From NCBI GenBank assembly GCA_003644405.1, contig QNCE01000003.1, forward strand, positions 1-42,766: a DNA stretch of 42,766 nt. Reading direction: 5' to 3'. Numbering within the stretch: the stretch's first letter is position 1; each line of letters starts with the position of its first letter. Shown here one piece after another: positions 26,561 through 36,731 of this stretch. The notes beneath the pieces were generated by a model that saw only the letters and a program-made list of their open reading frames with translations, was not told the DNA's origin and ran no database searches. The position numbers were made by a program, and so were the translations under genes. The stretch comes from Candidatus Omnitrophota bacterium. Lineage in GTDB: Bacteria > Omnitrophota > Gorgyraeia > Duberdicusellales > 4484-171.

Positions 26561-27411
26561 AGAAAAAGTTCTCTTGCAGTGGAATACCATCCTAAAGACA
26601 TAATATGAACTCCCTGACAAATATCTTTTAACTCTGCTATTATTTCTTTAGCAATTCTTATTGCTTCCTCTTTTTTGTTTTTTGCTTTCTCTAACCTATC
26701 TAAGTATAAATGAGGAACCTCTATCCCCTCTACATTTTCATTAAGGTACTTAGCCATTTTATGGGATTTTAAAAAAATAACTCCTGCTATAACTTTAGTT
26801 CTTAATCTCCTTATCTTTTTCATAAAAACATAGAACTTCTTTACATCAAATATAGGCTGGGTCTGAAAAAAAGATGCTCCCAATTTTATCTTTTTCTCTG
26901 CACGCTTTAGCTCCCTATCTACATCCTTAGCCATAGGGTTGAGAGCAGCTCCAATGTAAAAGTTAGGTTTCCCTTTCAAAAGATTTCCGGATAAATCATA
27001 ACCAGAATTCAATTGAGAAGCAATCTTTATAAGACCTAAAGAATCCACTTCAAAAACTTCTTTAGCTTTAGGATGGTCTCCACAAATAGGTCTATCTCCT
27101 GTAAGAAGAAGAAGGTTCTCTACTCCTAAGGCATAACTTCCTAAAAGATCTCCTTGCAAAGCTAAACAGTTTCTGTCTCGAGTAGTAAGTTGTAAGATAG
27201 GTTCTAAATTATTAAGTTTGAGTTTGGCTGCTAACGCCCAACTACTTAGGCGCATATTTGCCGACTGCATATCAGTTACATTGAAAGCATCTATATATTT
27301 TTTAAGAGGTAAAACCTCTTTTAATGTAGTTTCGATGTCTACTCCTTTAGGAGGCTCTACTTCTAAAGTAAAAACAAATTTATTCTTTTCTAACTTCTCC
27401 CGAAACTTCAT
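26557..27411 (-). CDS. metF: Methylenetetrahydrofolate reductase
   Basis: 284 aa TIM barrel using FAD to reduce 5,10-methylene-THF to 5-methyl-THF, for methionine synthesis or the methyl branch of the Wood-Ljungdahl pathway. Motifs: FTLEVEPPKG with the catalytic Glu, NVTDM, TTRDRNCLALQGDLLG (FAD and folate contacts), LLTGDRP with the conserved Asp, and FFQTQPIFD. It overlaps folD upstream and the FAD oxidoreductase downstream by 4 bp each. The TRDRN-type sequence is the form seen in many anaerobes. No MetV-like zinc-binding partner is in the window. Confidence 0.95.
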   Translation of the reverse strand: MKFREKLEKNKFVFTLEVEPPKGVDIETTLKEVLPLKKYIDAFNVTDMQSANMRLSSWALAAKLKLNNLEPILQLTTRDRNCLALQGDLLGSYALGVENLLLLTGDRPICGDHPKAKEVFEVDSLGLIKIASQLNSGYDLSGNLLKGKPNFYIGAALNPMAKDVDRELKRAEKKIKLGASFFQTQPIFDVKKFYVFMKKIRRLRTKVIAGVIFLKSHKMAKYLNENVEGIEVPHLYLDRLEKAKNKKEEAIRIAKEIIAELKDICQGVHIMSLGWYSTARELFL

Positions 27412-28238
27412 CTCTCTGCTAACTTTAGAAGATTATCAAAAAGAAATAAGGGGGTAAAACTACCTACTCCTCGAGGTACAGGAGTAATAAATGAAGCCTT
27501 CTTTTTTGCTTCCTCAAACTCTATATCTCCACACAATTTCCCTTTCCAATAGGATATTCCTACATCAATAACTACTGCCCCTTTTTTAATCCAAGCACCT
27601 TTTATAAAGCGAGGTTTACCTACACAAGAGATAAGAAGATCAGCACTTCGTATGTAGAAGGACAACTTCTTAGCTTGATAAGTGCCAATATGGGTGATAA
27701 TTACAGTAGCAAATTTATCCGCTAAAATTATACTTAAAGGCTTGCCGATATGGGGAGAAAATCCCACCAGAGTTACATTCTTACCATAGAGAGAAATGCT
27801 TGAAATCTTTATTACCTCTAGAATACTCCGTACTGTAGGAGGAAGAATTTTCTCTTTCTTTAGAAAAATTCTTCCTAGATTATAAGGGTTGAGTCCTTCC
27901 ACATCTTTGGACGGCAAAATACTAGAAAATAATTTAAACTCATCCCAATTCTTAGGGAGGGGCTTATGGATAATTATTCCTTTGGTAAATCTATCTCTGT
28001 TTAACTTATCTAACACTTCTAAAGCTAAAGAAAACTGACTTCTTTTAAATTCAAATACTTTATAATCGATGTTGAGTTTTTGAGCAATCTTCTCTTGGGA
28101 ACGAATGTAAACATCAGCGGAATTGTTCTCGCTAATTTTGAAAGAAGCCAGCGAAATTTTACCAAAAGACTTTCTTTTTCTCTTTAGTCGATTGAGCATT
28201 TTTTCTAAAAATGGTTGAGAATTTAAAACTTTTCCCAT
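27408..28238 (-). CDS. folD: FolD-like methylenetetrahydrofolate dehydrogenase with altered active site
   Basis: 276 aa, FolD length and architecture: N-terminal folate domain, Rossmann NAD(P) domain (VTLVGFSPHIGKPLSIIL), CGDIEFEEA, and ITPVPRGVG near the end. Normal FolD is bifunctional (dehydrogenase and cyclohydrolase). Here the catalytic positions are changed: the YxxxK Lys is Gln48 (YIRSQEK), the Gln of VQLPLP is His91 (IIHKPLP), and the Asp of KDVDG is Glu114 (KDVEG); GRS in the nucleotide loop is GFS. By homology with human MTHFD1 (Lys56, Gln100, Asp125) cyclohydrolase should be lost. The adjacent fchA may supply it. Dehydrogenase activity is likely but unproven. Confidence 0.88.
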   Translation of the reverse strand: MGKVLNSQPFLEKMLNRLKRKRKSFGKISLASFKISENNSADVYIRSQEKIAQKLNIDYKVFEFKRSQFSLALEVLDKLNRDRFTKGIIIHKPLPKNWDEFKLFSSILPSKDVEGLNPYNLGRIFLKKEKILPPTVRSILEVIKISSISLYGKNVTLVGFSPHIGKPLSIILADKFATVIITHIGTYQAKKLSFYIRSADLLISCVGKPRFIKGAWIKKGAVVIDVGISYWKGKLCGDIEFEEAKKKASFITPVPRGVGSFTPLFLFDNLLKLAER

Positions 28239-28753
28239 ATACTAACTTTCTTAAACTTTTTACTTAAATTATTGATTGTTTCTCTATTATCCACTTTAAA
28301 CATTATCTGATTTGCCTGCAAATTTTTTATACAGGCAAATAAAGCTAACTCCACCAGTCTTAAACCAATCTCTAAATCGCCCTTAAGAGATAATTTAACC
28401 CTATTCTTTACCTTTTTTATCATAGAAAGTATTTCTAAACTTTTTTCTCCTATCTTTATGAGATTCTTTTGTGACTTACTTATGAGATATTTTTTCTTTT
28501 GCAAACTCCTCTCCTTAATTATCTGAGAAAACAATTTGCCATCTAAATCTATAAGAGGTAGTATTTTCTTTCTTTCTTTCTTTAAAATTGAAAAAAAATC
28601 TTTAAAATTTCCTTTACTAAACTTTAGAACCATCTCTATTAAGGAGGTTCCTACACAAAAACATAAACTAGCAACACTCCCTCCTCCTGGCTGAGGAGTA
28701 GGTTGAGATAAATCTTCTAAATATATTTTAAACTTATCGCTGTATCTTTTCAT
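28223..28753 (-). CDS. fchA: Methenyl-THF cyclohydrolase/cyclodeaminase family (FTCD C-terminal/FchA-like)
   Basis: 176 aa, all-helical FTCD_C domain. The signature [13 protein letters not shown] is at about 18-30 and the Asp-containing LIDLDGKLF at about 67-75, where the family has its catalytic Asp. Members act as formimino-THF cyclodeaminase or, in clostridia-like anaerobes, methenyl-THF cyclohydrolase (FchA). It overlaps folD by 16 bp and yraN by 20 bp. Next to a FolD missing its cyclohydrolase residues, the cyclohydrolase role is favoured; a cyclodeaminase role would need formimino substrates for which no genes are seen. Confidence 0.85.
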   Translation of the reverse strand: MKRYSDKFKIYLEDLSQPTPQPGGGSVASLCFCVGTSLIEMVLKFSKGNFKDFFSILKKERKKILPLIDLDGKLFSQIIKERSLQKKKYLISKSQKNLIKIGEKSLEILSMIKKVKNRVKLSLKGDLEIGLRLVELALFACIKNLQANQIMFKVDNRETINNLSKKFKKVSIWEKF

Positions 28754-29093
28754 TCTCTAAAAAAGCATTCTTTATAAGATGATAACTACGCCAATCTTTT
28801 CCTTCCTCAATAGCAACTACATCAAAACGATAGCTACCCTGAGGATACTTTTTGCTGTATAGTTTACCTGCCAAAACTAACTTTTTTCTTTTTAATTCAT
28901 CCACTGCTTCTTGGGGAGAAACCCAGAAATTTTTCCCTCGAGCTTTCACTTCTACTAAAGCAAAACAATGTTTATCTTTAGCCACAATATCAATTTCCCC
29001 CCAGCGGGTATTAAAATTCCTCTCTAAAATTCTGTAGCCCTTTAACCTCAGAAACTCTTCTGCTCTATCCTCATAGAAGTTTTCTCTAACCAT
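28734..29093 (-). CDS. yraN: YraN family (UPF0102) nuclease-like protein
   Basis: 119 aa, typical size. The endonuclease-like core is visible: [29 protein letters not shown] and ALVEVKARG, i.e. the D-(E/V)xK arrangement of Holliday junction resolvase-like/restriction-type folds. Cellular role remains unestablished for the family. It overlaps rnhB by 8 bp, a widespread bacterial arrangement (rplS-rnhB-yraN), and overlaps fchA by 20 bp. Confidence 0.94.
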   Translation of the reverse strand: MVRENFYEDRAEEFLRLKGYRILERNFNTRWGEIDIVAKDKHCFALVEVKARGKNFWVSPQEAVDELKRKKLVLAGKLYSKKYPQGSYRFDVVAIEEGKDWRSYHLIKNAFLENEKIQR

Positions 29094-29664
29094 TTAAAAA
29101 ACTTCTCCTATGAAAAGGAGTAAGTCCCTTTTCTTTTAGTAACTCCTTATGAAGTCTGGTAGGATATCCTTTATGTTTAGCTAATCCCCAATGAGGATAA
29201 AGAAAATCTAAAACTCCCATAAGGTAATCTCTAAAGACCTTAGCAATGATAGAAGCTGAAGCAACTTCTCTTATTTTCTCATCAGCTTTTTTTATGCATA
29301 TATAATTTACTTTTAAATTAGTTTTAAAAATGTTGCCATCAATAACAAAGAGTGCTTCTTTTAAAAAAGGAGCACGCTTAATTATTCCCTTTATTGCTCG
29401 ATTAAATGCCAGCATAGTAGCTTCCAAAATGTTAAGTCTATCTATTTGAGAAGGATTAACTACAACTAGAGAAAAAATACCCCTCTTTACCAGAATATCA
29501 AACATCTCTTCTCTCTTAAGAAAATTAATCTTTTTTGAATCTTTTATCTCTAAATTCTTACTAATCTTTTTCTTAAAACAGAAAGCACATGCTACGAGAG
29601 GTCCACATAAAGGACCTCGACCAGCTTCATCTATCCCTACAACTAAATCTTTAAACATCTTCAT
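29086..29664 (-). CDS. rnhB: Ribonuclease HII
   Basis: 192 aa. It removes single ribonucleotides and RNA primers from DNA. The family motif [14 protein letters not shown] contains the first catalytic Asp-Glu pair, ALFVIDGN the next Asp, and [11 protein letters not shown] the C-terminal segment with the last acidic residue. It follows rplS by 3 bp and overlaps yraN by 8 bp, the standard order. Confidence 0.97.
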   Translation of the reverse strand: MKMFKDLVVGIDEAGRGPLCGPLVACAFCFKKKISKNLEIKDSKKINFLKREEMFDILVKRGIFSLVVVNPSQIDRLNILEATMLAFNRAIKGIIKRAPFLKEALFVIDGNIFKTNLKVNYICIKKADEKIREVASASIIAKVFRDYLMGVLDFLYPHWGLAKHKGYPTRLHKELLKEKGLTPFHRRSFLNG

Positions 29665-29667
29665 AGT

Positions 29668-30015
29668 TTAAGCAATCATAGCTTTGCGCCCTATTCTCTT
29701 CCTTAAATAGTAAAGCCTCTTTCTTCGTGGTCGTCGGCGTGAAGGAGTAACAATCTCAATCTTTTCAATAAAAGGAGAATAGTAAGGAAAACTAACTTCA
29801 TAGGCTTCTCCATAAGAAATTCTTCTCACTGTAAAAGACTTACGGTGAAGTTGACCCTGAATTTTTATCACTACTCCTTCGATAGGATGAATTCTTTCTT
29901 TATCTTTCTCTTTAATCTTGTACCAAACTCTTATAATATCTCCTTGTTTAAAGGAAGGGTAATCTTTTTTCATCTCTTGAAGGATTTTCTTTTCCACATC
30001 TAAGAGTCTTGACAT
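29668..30015 (-). CDS. rplS: 50S ribosomal protein L19
   Basis: 115 aa, standard length. A component of the 30S-50S interface. The diagnostic FKQGDIIRVWYKI, RIHPIEGVVIKIQG, FTVRRISYGE and the basic C-terminus RRRPRRKRLYYLR are all present. A strong Shine-Dalgarno (AAAGGAGGCAG) marks the start 16 bp after trmD. Confidence 0.98.
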   Translation of the reverse strand: MSRLLDVEKKILQEMKKDYPSFKQGDIIRVWYKIKEKDKERIHPIEGVVIKIQGQLHRKSFTVRRISYGEAYEVSFPYYSPFIEKIEIVTPSRRRPRRKRLYYLRKRIGRKAMIA

Positions 30016-30031
30016 ATCTGCCTCCTTTTTA

Positions 30032-30754
30032 CTAAATTTTTCTAGAATATACTCTTTTCTTCCATAAGTCAGGTCTCAACTTCTTGGTCAACTCTTCTGC
30101 TTTTTTTATTCGCCATTTCTCTATCTTATCATGGTCTCCAGAGAGTAATATTTTGGGAACCATTAAACCCCTAAAATTTTGAGGTCGAGTATATACGGGA
30201 TAATCTAAAAGATAATCTTGGAAACTTTCCTTTTTTACGGAAGAAAAATTAGATACTACACCGGGAAGAAGTCTTACTAAACAATCAATAAAAACCATAC
30301 AAGGAAGCTCTCCTCCGCTAAGTACATAATCTCCAATAGAAATCTCATCCTCTGCTAGATATTTTCTAACTCTTTCATCCACACCTTCATACCGAGGAGC
30401 TAAAAGAATTAAACGCTGATATTTTAAGAATTTTTTTACCAACTCCTGATTAAGAAGCCTTCCTTTAGGAGTAAAAAGAATAATTCTTTTGGTGGTATCT
30501 CTTCTTTTTTTAGGATATACCTTGTATTTTAAAACATCCTCTACTGCAGAAAAAAGGGGTTGGCATTTAAATACCATTCCTGGGCCACCACCGTAGGGAG
30601 ACCCGTCCACTTTACGATGGGGATCACCAGAATAATCCCTTAAGTTGATGAGATTAATCCTTACTAACCCCTTCTGCTGAGCTCTTTTGATTATAGATTC
30701 CTCTAGAATTGGCTTAAACATTTGAGGGAAAATAGTAATAACATCGATTATCAT
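30032..30754 (-). CDS. trmD: tRNA (guanine-N1)-methyltransferase
   Basis: 240 aa. It methylates G37 of tRNAs reading CNN codons with S-adenosylmethionine, preventing +1 frameshifting. The SPOUT knot and substrate motifs SPYGGGPGMV, LLAPRYEGVDERV and DEISIGDYVLSGGE are intact. The usual upstream partners rpsP and rimM are absent; tgt precedes it instead with an 11-bp gap. Confidence 0.98.
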   Translation of the reverse strand: MIIDVITIFPQMFKPILEESIIKRAQQKGLVRINLINLRDYSGDPHRKVDGSPYGGGPGMVFKCQPLFSAVEDVLKYKVYPKKRRDTTKRIILFTPKGRLLNQELVKKFLKYQRLILLAPRYEGVDERVRKYLAEDEISIGDYVLSGGELPCMVFIDCLVRLLPGVVSNFSSVKKESFQDYLLDYPVYTRPQNFRGLMVPKILLSGDHDKIEKWRIKKAEELTKKLRPDLWKKRVYSRKI

Positions 30755-30765
30755 GGTATAACTAA

Positions 30766-31890
<1,125 letters not shown>

Positions 31891-32115
31891 TCACTTTCTG
31901 AAAATAAGATAGAGAATTAAACTTAAAACAATACTTACAAGGATTGAGGTGGCGAGAGGAAAATAAAAGATGAAATTGTCTTTCTTAATCAAGATATCAC
32001 CAGGTAGCCTTCCTAGAAAAGGAATCTTAAACTTAGAAAATACAATTACCCCTACACCTAAAATGATTAGAAATAACCCTAATACAATTAGAAACTTCCC
32101 TAAGGTGTTAATCAT
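31891..32115 (-). CDS. DUF2905 small membrane protein
   Basis: 74 aa with two transmembrane helices (about 5-26 and 50-72) separated by the conserved hairpin PFLGRLPGDILIKKDNFIFYFP, the hallmark of DUF2905. Such genes commonly sit beside ruvB, queA or tgt, as here, with gaps of 2-3 bp on both sides. No function is established. Confidence 0.9.
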   Translation of the reverse strand: MINTLGKFLIVLGLFLIILGVGVIVFSKFKIPFLGRLPGDILIKKDNFIFYFPLATSILVSIVLSLILYLIFRK

Positions 32116-32117
32116 CT

Positions 32118-33143
32118 TCAGAACAACTTTTCCTGGGCTTGTCTAGGGAAGGCAATATTTAAATGTTTATAGGTAGCTAGAGTAACTTCTCTCCCTCTCG
32201 GCGTTCGTCTAATAAACCCTTTCTTTAAAAGGTATGGTTCAACAACCTCTTCTAATGTATCTTTCTCTTCACCTAAGGAGGCAGCAATAGCCTCTATTCC
32301 TACTGGCCCACCACCGTGAATCTCAATTATTGCTCTTAAGTATTTTCTGTCTAACTCATCTAAACCTTCCTCGTCAATTCTTGCTTTATGACAAGCATCT
32401 TTGGTTATCTGAGAAGTAATTATCCCCTCTCCTAAAACTTGGGCATAGTCTCTTACCCGTCTCAGGAGACGATTGGCTAACCGTGGAGAACCTCGAGAAC
32501 GAGAAGCAATCTGAAAGCTACTTTCATCATCTATCTTTATTCCTAAGAGCTTAGCACTCCGTTTTACTACTAACGTTAGTTCTTGAGGAGTGTAAAAATC
32601 AAAATCAAAGAAAAAGCCAAACCTTCCCCTCAAGGGAGCACTTAAAAGACCCTTTCTAGTTGTAGCTCCAATGAGAGTAAATGGTTTTAAATTAAACTTT
32701 ATGGTTTTAGCATAGGGACCTTTATCTATAATAAAATCTATCTGAAAACTTTCCATAGCAGGATATAGAAACTCTTCTATTACTCGAGAAAGGCGATGAA
32801 TCTCATCAATGAAAAGAATATCACCTCGTTCTAAATTAGTAAGAATTCCCACTAAATCCCCTGCTCTTTCAATAGCAGGACCACTGGTGGAAACAAATTT
32901 CGTTCCCATCTCTTTAGCAATACACCAAGCAAGAGAAGTTTTACCTAAACCTGGTGGTCCAGATAGTAAAATGTGTTCTAAAGATTCTTTCCTTTTCTTC
33001 GCTGCCTCAATAGCTATCTTTAGAGAAGAGATGACGTTTTTCTGACCAATAAACTCACTTAAGTTGGTAGGCCTTAAAGAAAGGTTAACTATCTTTTCCT
33101 CATCGTTCTCTTTAAAGTAATCCACGAATCTTTCTTTTTTCAT
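32118..33143 (-). CDS. ruvB: Holliday junction DNA helicase RuvB
   Basis: 341 aa, standard length. It is the AAA+ motor for branch migration. Walker A GPPGLGKTSLA (about 66-76), Walker B ILFIDEIHRL, sensor ATTRKGLLSAPLRGRFG and the C-terminal winged helix (GFIRRTPRGREVT) are present. ruvA and ruvC, often adjacent, are not in the window. Its start overlaps the scpA stop by 4 bp. Confidence 0.98.
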   Translation of the reverse strand: MKKERFVDYFKENDEEKIVNLSLRPTNLSEFIGQKNVISSLKIAIEAAKKRKESLEHILLSGPPGLGKTSLAWCIAKEMGTKFVSTSGPAIERAGDLVGILTNLERGDILFIDEIHRLSRVIEEFLYPAMESFQIDFIIDKGPYAKTIKFNLKPFTLIGATTRKGLLSAPLRGRFGFFFDFDFYTPQELTLVVKRSAKLLGIKIDDESSFQIASRSRGSPRLANRLLRRVRDYAQVLGEGIITSQITKDACHKARIDEEGLDELDRKYLRAIIEIHGGGPVGIEAIAASLGEEKDTLEEVVEPYLLKKGFIRRTPRGREVTLATYKHLNIAFPRQAQEKLF

Positions 33144-33844
33144 ATAGAGGAGTAAATCTTATCTCTTCTCACAATAAGGATCTCTGAGAAAAGATCCTTC
33201 TGGATAGCTACAATCTCTCTTAAACGAATCAATTCTAAGATTGCTAAGAAAGTCACAATTATCTCTAATTTATTCTGTGCAGAAGAAAAAAATTCCTCCA
33301 AAGAAATCTTTTCTCTCTCTAATAGAAGGTGAAGAAGATCGTGCATTTTCTCTTCCACCGTAAATTCATCTCTTACTACTTCAAAAAATATATCTTTAGG
33401 AACCTCTTTTAAGGCGGATTTGAAAGCACTTATAAGGTCAAATATGGAAGCCTCAATATAAACTTCTCTTTCTTTATCAGGAGTGGAACGGCTGATATAC
33501 CTTAATCTTTCCCTTTCTCTCTGCTTAAGATAAGCAGCTGCTTCTTTAAATTTTTGGTACTCTAAGAGTTTTTTTATCAACTCTTCTTTAGAAGAAACCT
33601 CTTCAGGTTCTTCGGTAGTCTCTTGAGGTAAGAGAAGCTTTGATTTTATATTTATTAATGTAGCAGCCATCACCATATATTCGGAAGCAATATTGATATC
33701 TAAAACTTGCATAAGATTTATAAACTCTAAATATTGCTCAACCACATTAGAAACGCATACCTGACTGATATCTATGTGATTCTTCTTAATAAGATAAAGA
33801 AGTAAATCTAAAGGTCCTTCAAATATATCCAGCTTTACTCTCAT
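33140..33844 (-). CDS. scpA: Segregation and condensation protein A
   Basis: 234 aa. This is the kleisin subunit that bridges the SMC dimer. The N-terminal motif FEGPLDLLLYLIKKNHIDI is diagnostic, followed by the YLEFINLMQVLDINIASEYMVMAATL helix bundle, an acidic linker and the C-terminal winged-helix portion. scpB, which usually follows, is absent; ruvB comes next. Confidence 0.96.
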   Translation of the reverse strand: MRVKLDIFEGPLDLLLYLIKKNHIDISQVCVSNVVEQYLEFINLMQVLDINIASEYMVMAATLINIKSKLLLPQETTEEPEEVSSKEELIKKLLEYQKFKEAAAYLKQRERERLRYISRSTPDKEREVYIEASIFDLISAFKSALKEVPKDIFFEVVRDEFTVEEKMHDLLHLLLEREKISLEEFFSSAQNKLEIIVTFLAILELIRLREIVAIQKDLFSEILIVRRDKIYSSI

Positions 33845-33845
33845 C

Positions 33846-34823
33846 TTATAAACCCATTACTTTCTTTGCTTCCTTTAGAGTAGCTTCTGCAAAAGAAGAA
33901 GCTTTTTTTCTCCCTTCCTCTAATATATTATAAAGCATTTTTTTTTCTTTTAAAATTTTTTTCTTCTTCTCTCTGTGGGGTAAAATGAATTCTTCAATTA
34001 TATCTGCTAAAATAGCTTTGCATTCTTTACAGCCTTTCTCTGCCTGTCTACACCAATTCTCTACTTGAGAACTCATCTTAGGAGAAAATACATTATAGTA
34101 GCTGAATACATTGCATACGTGAGGGCGGCCAGGCTGATGTTTATACTTCCTTTCTGGATCAGTAAACATAGAAAGAACTTTTTTTCTCAAAGATTCTTTT
34201 TCCTCATCTAAACTAATATAGTTATTATAGCTTTTACTCATTTTTCTGCCATCTAAACCTAAAAGTTTAGGGATTTTAGTAAGAAGAGGCTGGGGTTCTA
34301 TAAAAACCTCTCTTTTATAAAGAAAGTGAAAACGTCTTACTAATTCCCGAGTAATCTCTAAATGAGGAAGTTGATCCTCTCCTACAGGTACAAAATCTGC
34401 TCTATAGAGAAGGATATCTGCTGCTTGAAGTACAGGGTAACCTAAGAAAGCATAAGTATTCACTTCCTTGTCTTTAAGCTGCCTTATCTGCTCTTTAAAA
34501 GTAGGACAACGCCAGACCCATCCCAAAGGAGTTATCAAAGAGAGAATTATAAACAACTCTAAGTGTGCAGGAACTTGAGATTGAATGAATACCACTGACT
34601 TTTCAGGATCAATTCCCCATGCAAGCCAATCCGCTACGTTATCTAAGAGAAGTTGTTGCATCTGGCCAGTATTTTTATATTCACTCATCAAAGCATGCCA
34701 GTCAGCTACCATAAAAAAACACTGATAGTTATCTTGAAGACTAACCCAGTTAGATAAAGCTCCTACCCAATGACCTAAATGAAGTTTACCGGTAGGACGC
34801 ATCCCACTAAGAATTCTCTTCAT
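33846..34823 (-). CDS. trpS: Tryptophanyl-tRNA synthetase
   Basis: 325 aa class I synthetase. The HIGH-equivalent is in SGMRPTGKLHLGHWVGAL at the N-terminus and the KMSKS loop in GRKMSKSYNN near residue 197; the GEDQLPHLEITRELVRRF segment binds tryptophan/ATP. No domain is missing. It lies 5 bp after infB and 1 bp before scpA. Confidence 0.98.
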   Translation of the reverse strand: MKRILSGMRPTGKLHLGHWVGALSNWVSLQDNYQCFFMVADWHALMSEYKNTGQMQQLLLDNVADWLAWGIDPEKSVVFIQSQVPAHLELFIILSLITPLGWVWRCPTFKEQIRQLKDKEVNTYAFLGYPVLQAADILLYRADFVPVGEDQLPHLEITRELVRRFHFLYKREVFIEPQPLLTKIPKLLGLDGRKMSKSYNNYISLDEEKESLRKKVLSMFTDPERKYKHQPGRPHVCNVFSYYNVFSPKMSSQVENWCRQAEKGCKECKAILADIIEEFILPHREKKKKILKEKKMLYNILEEGRKKASSFAEATLKEAKKVMGL

Positions 34824-34828
34824 CTTAA

Positions 34829-36730
34829 TTACAACCTTCTTTCTACTACCTCTTCACTAAAAGCTTCGATAATATCTCCTTCTTTAACTTCGCTGTAGCC
34901 AATATTTACTCCACACTCCAATCCTTCGCTAACTTCTTTTACATCATCTTTAAATCGTTTCAAGGAAAGTATCTTTCCTTTAAAAACCACCTCATTTTCC
35001 CTTAAAACTTCACAGAGAGCTTGTCTCTGGAGTTTACCTTTTTCTACAATAACTCCTGCTATCACTCCCCGAGATAATTTAAATACTTTCTTAACTACCG
35101 CTCTCCCCAAAAATACCTTTCTAATTTGAGGAGTAAGCATACCTTCTAAAGCTAACTTTAAATCGTCAACTAATTCATAAACTATTTGATAAAGCCTTAT
35201 CTGAATTCCCTTAGCTTTAGCTAAATCTCTAGCATTAGTATCCACACTTACCTTAAACCCTATAACAACTGCATCACTTACTTCAGCTAAAAGTACATCG
35301 GAAGAGTTAATCGAACCTACTCCTTTATGGACTATATTAACCTCTACTTCCTGAGTACCCAAATCTTTTAGGGCATTTTCTACCGCCTCTAAAGTTCCTC
35401 CTACATCTGCCTTCAAGATAATCTTAAGTTGTTTTATACTTTTGTCTTTTACTCTTTCGTAAAGATCCTCTAACCTCATATGTACGGGAGGAGAAATTCT
35501 TTTTCTTTCCTCCTCCTCTCTTCTTCTATTTACAATCTCTTTAGCAGTACTTTCATCAGAAACAACAAAAAATCTATCTCCTGGGTTGGGAACTCCTCCT
35601 AACCCTAAAATCTCTACAGGATAAGAGGGAAAGGCTTGGTCTAACTGACGACCTCTGTCGTCATACATTGCCCTTACCCTTCCCCAATACAATCCACATA
35701 CACAAAGATCACCTTTTTTTAACTTCCCCTCTTGAATAAGTACAGTAGCCAACGGCCCTTTTCCTTTAGAGAGCTTAGCTTCTATAACTACTCCTAAAGC
35801 AGGGCGAGCATAATCGGCTTTCAGTTCCATAAGTTCTGCCTGTAAAAGGATCAATTCTAAAAGCTCATCTATTCCTTCCCCAGTTTTAGCAGAAACCCCT
35901 ACGGTAACAGTATTACCTCCCCAATCCTCTGGAACTAACCCTATCTTAGAAAGTTGTTGTTTAGTCATCTCTGTATCAGCATTAGGCTTATCAATTTTGT
36001 TAATAGCTACAATGATAGGAACCCCTGCGTCTCGGCCATGGTCATAGGCTTCTATAGTCTGGGGTTTTACCCCCTCATCAGCAGCAACAACTAAAACGAT
36101 AATATCAGTTATATTTGCTCCTCGAGCACGCATAGCAGTAAAAGTCTGATGTCCAGGAGTGTCTAAGAAGGTAATTTCTCCCTTCTCAAGAGTTACCCGA
36201 TAAGCCCCAATATGTTGAGTAATCCCTCCTGTTTCTCTTTCGGCAATTTTACTCTTTCTTATGTAATCTAAGATAGATGTTTTACCATGGTCAATGTGCC
36301 CCATAAGAGTTACTACTGGAGCTCTTTTTTTAACTTCTTTGGGTTCTACTTTTAAAATCTCTTCTTCTTTAGGAGGTTTTTTCTTAAGATTAACCTTATA
36401 GTGATAAGCAATCTCCTTAGCTATAGCTTCATCAAGACTCTGATTTATATTGTAGAATTTACCTTGACTTACAAGAAACTTGAGAATCTCCGAAGGTTTC
36501 TTATCCAACTTTACTGCTAATTCTTTTAAAGTAATAGGAAAATCAACTTCTACTACGTTTTCCTCTATTTCTTTCTTTTTTAAATCCTCTATCTCATGCT
36601 TTATAATCTCTGCAGTTTCTTCATCTACTACGGACATATGACTTTTTACAAAGAAATTCAAAGTCTTAAGTTTCTCAATAAGTTGTTTGGAATCCATCCC
36701 TAATTGCTTTGCTAACTCATAAATTCTCAT
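34829..36730 (-). CDS. infB: Translation initiation factor IF-2, short form
   Basis: 633 aa, at the short end for IF-2. Two small N-terminal IF2_N modules (about 1-45 and 65-112) lead directly to the GTPase domain: G1 GHIDHGKTS (about 144), G3 [16 protein letters not shown]4 NKIDK. Domains II, III and the fMet-tRNA-binding domain IV follow. The long charged linker of many bacterial IF-2 proteins is reduced. It is 1 bp after nusA, the common nusA-infB order, but rbfA and truB do not follow. Confidence 0.98.
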   Translation of the reverse strand: MRIYELAKQLGMDSKQLIEKLKTLNFFVKSHMSVVDEETAEIIKHEIEDLKKKEIEENVVEVDFPITLKELAVKLDKKPSEILKFLVSQGKFYNINQSLDEAIAKEIAYHYKVNLKKKPPKEEEILKVEPKEVKKRAPVVTLMGHIDHGKTSILDYIRKSKIAERETGGITQHIGAYRVTLEKGEITFLDTPGHQTFTAMRARGANITDIIVLVVAADEGVKPQTIEAYDHGRDAGVPIIVAINKIDKPNADTEMTKQQLSKIGLVPEDWGGNTVTVGVSAKTGEGIDELLELILLQAELMELKADYARPALGVVIEAKLSKGKGPLATVLIQEGKLKKGDLCVCGLYWGRVRAMYDDRGRQLDQAFPSYPVEILGLGGVPNPGDRFFVVSDESTAKEIVNRRREEEERKRISPPVHMRLEDLYERVKDKSIKQLKIILKADVGGTLEAVENALKDLGTQEVEVNIVHKGVGSINSSDVLLAEVSDAVVIGFKVSVDTNARDLAKAKGIQIRLYQIVYELVDDLKLALEGMLTPQIRKVFLGRAVVKKVFKLSRGVIAGVIVEKGKLQRQALCEVLRENEVVFKGKILSLKRFKDDVKEVSEGLECGVNIGYSEVKEGDIIEAFSEEVVERRL

Positions 36731-36731
36731 T

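Noticed and set aside
26561-26620. Upstream start of the FAD oxidoreductase in the ORF track (MSGSSYYVF...)
   Set aside because: These 20 codons lie inside metF in another frame; the ATGA junction at 26560 followed by the Rossmann motif is the natural start.
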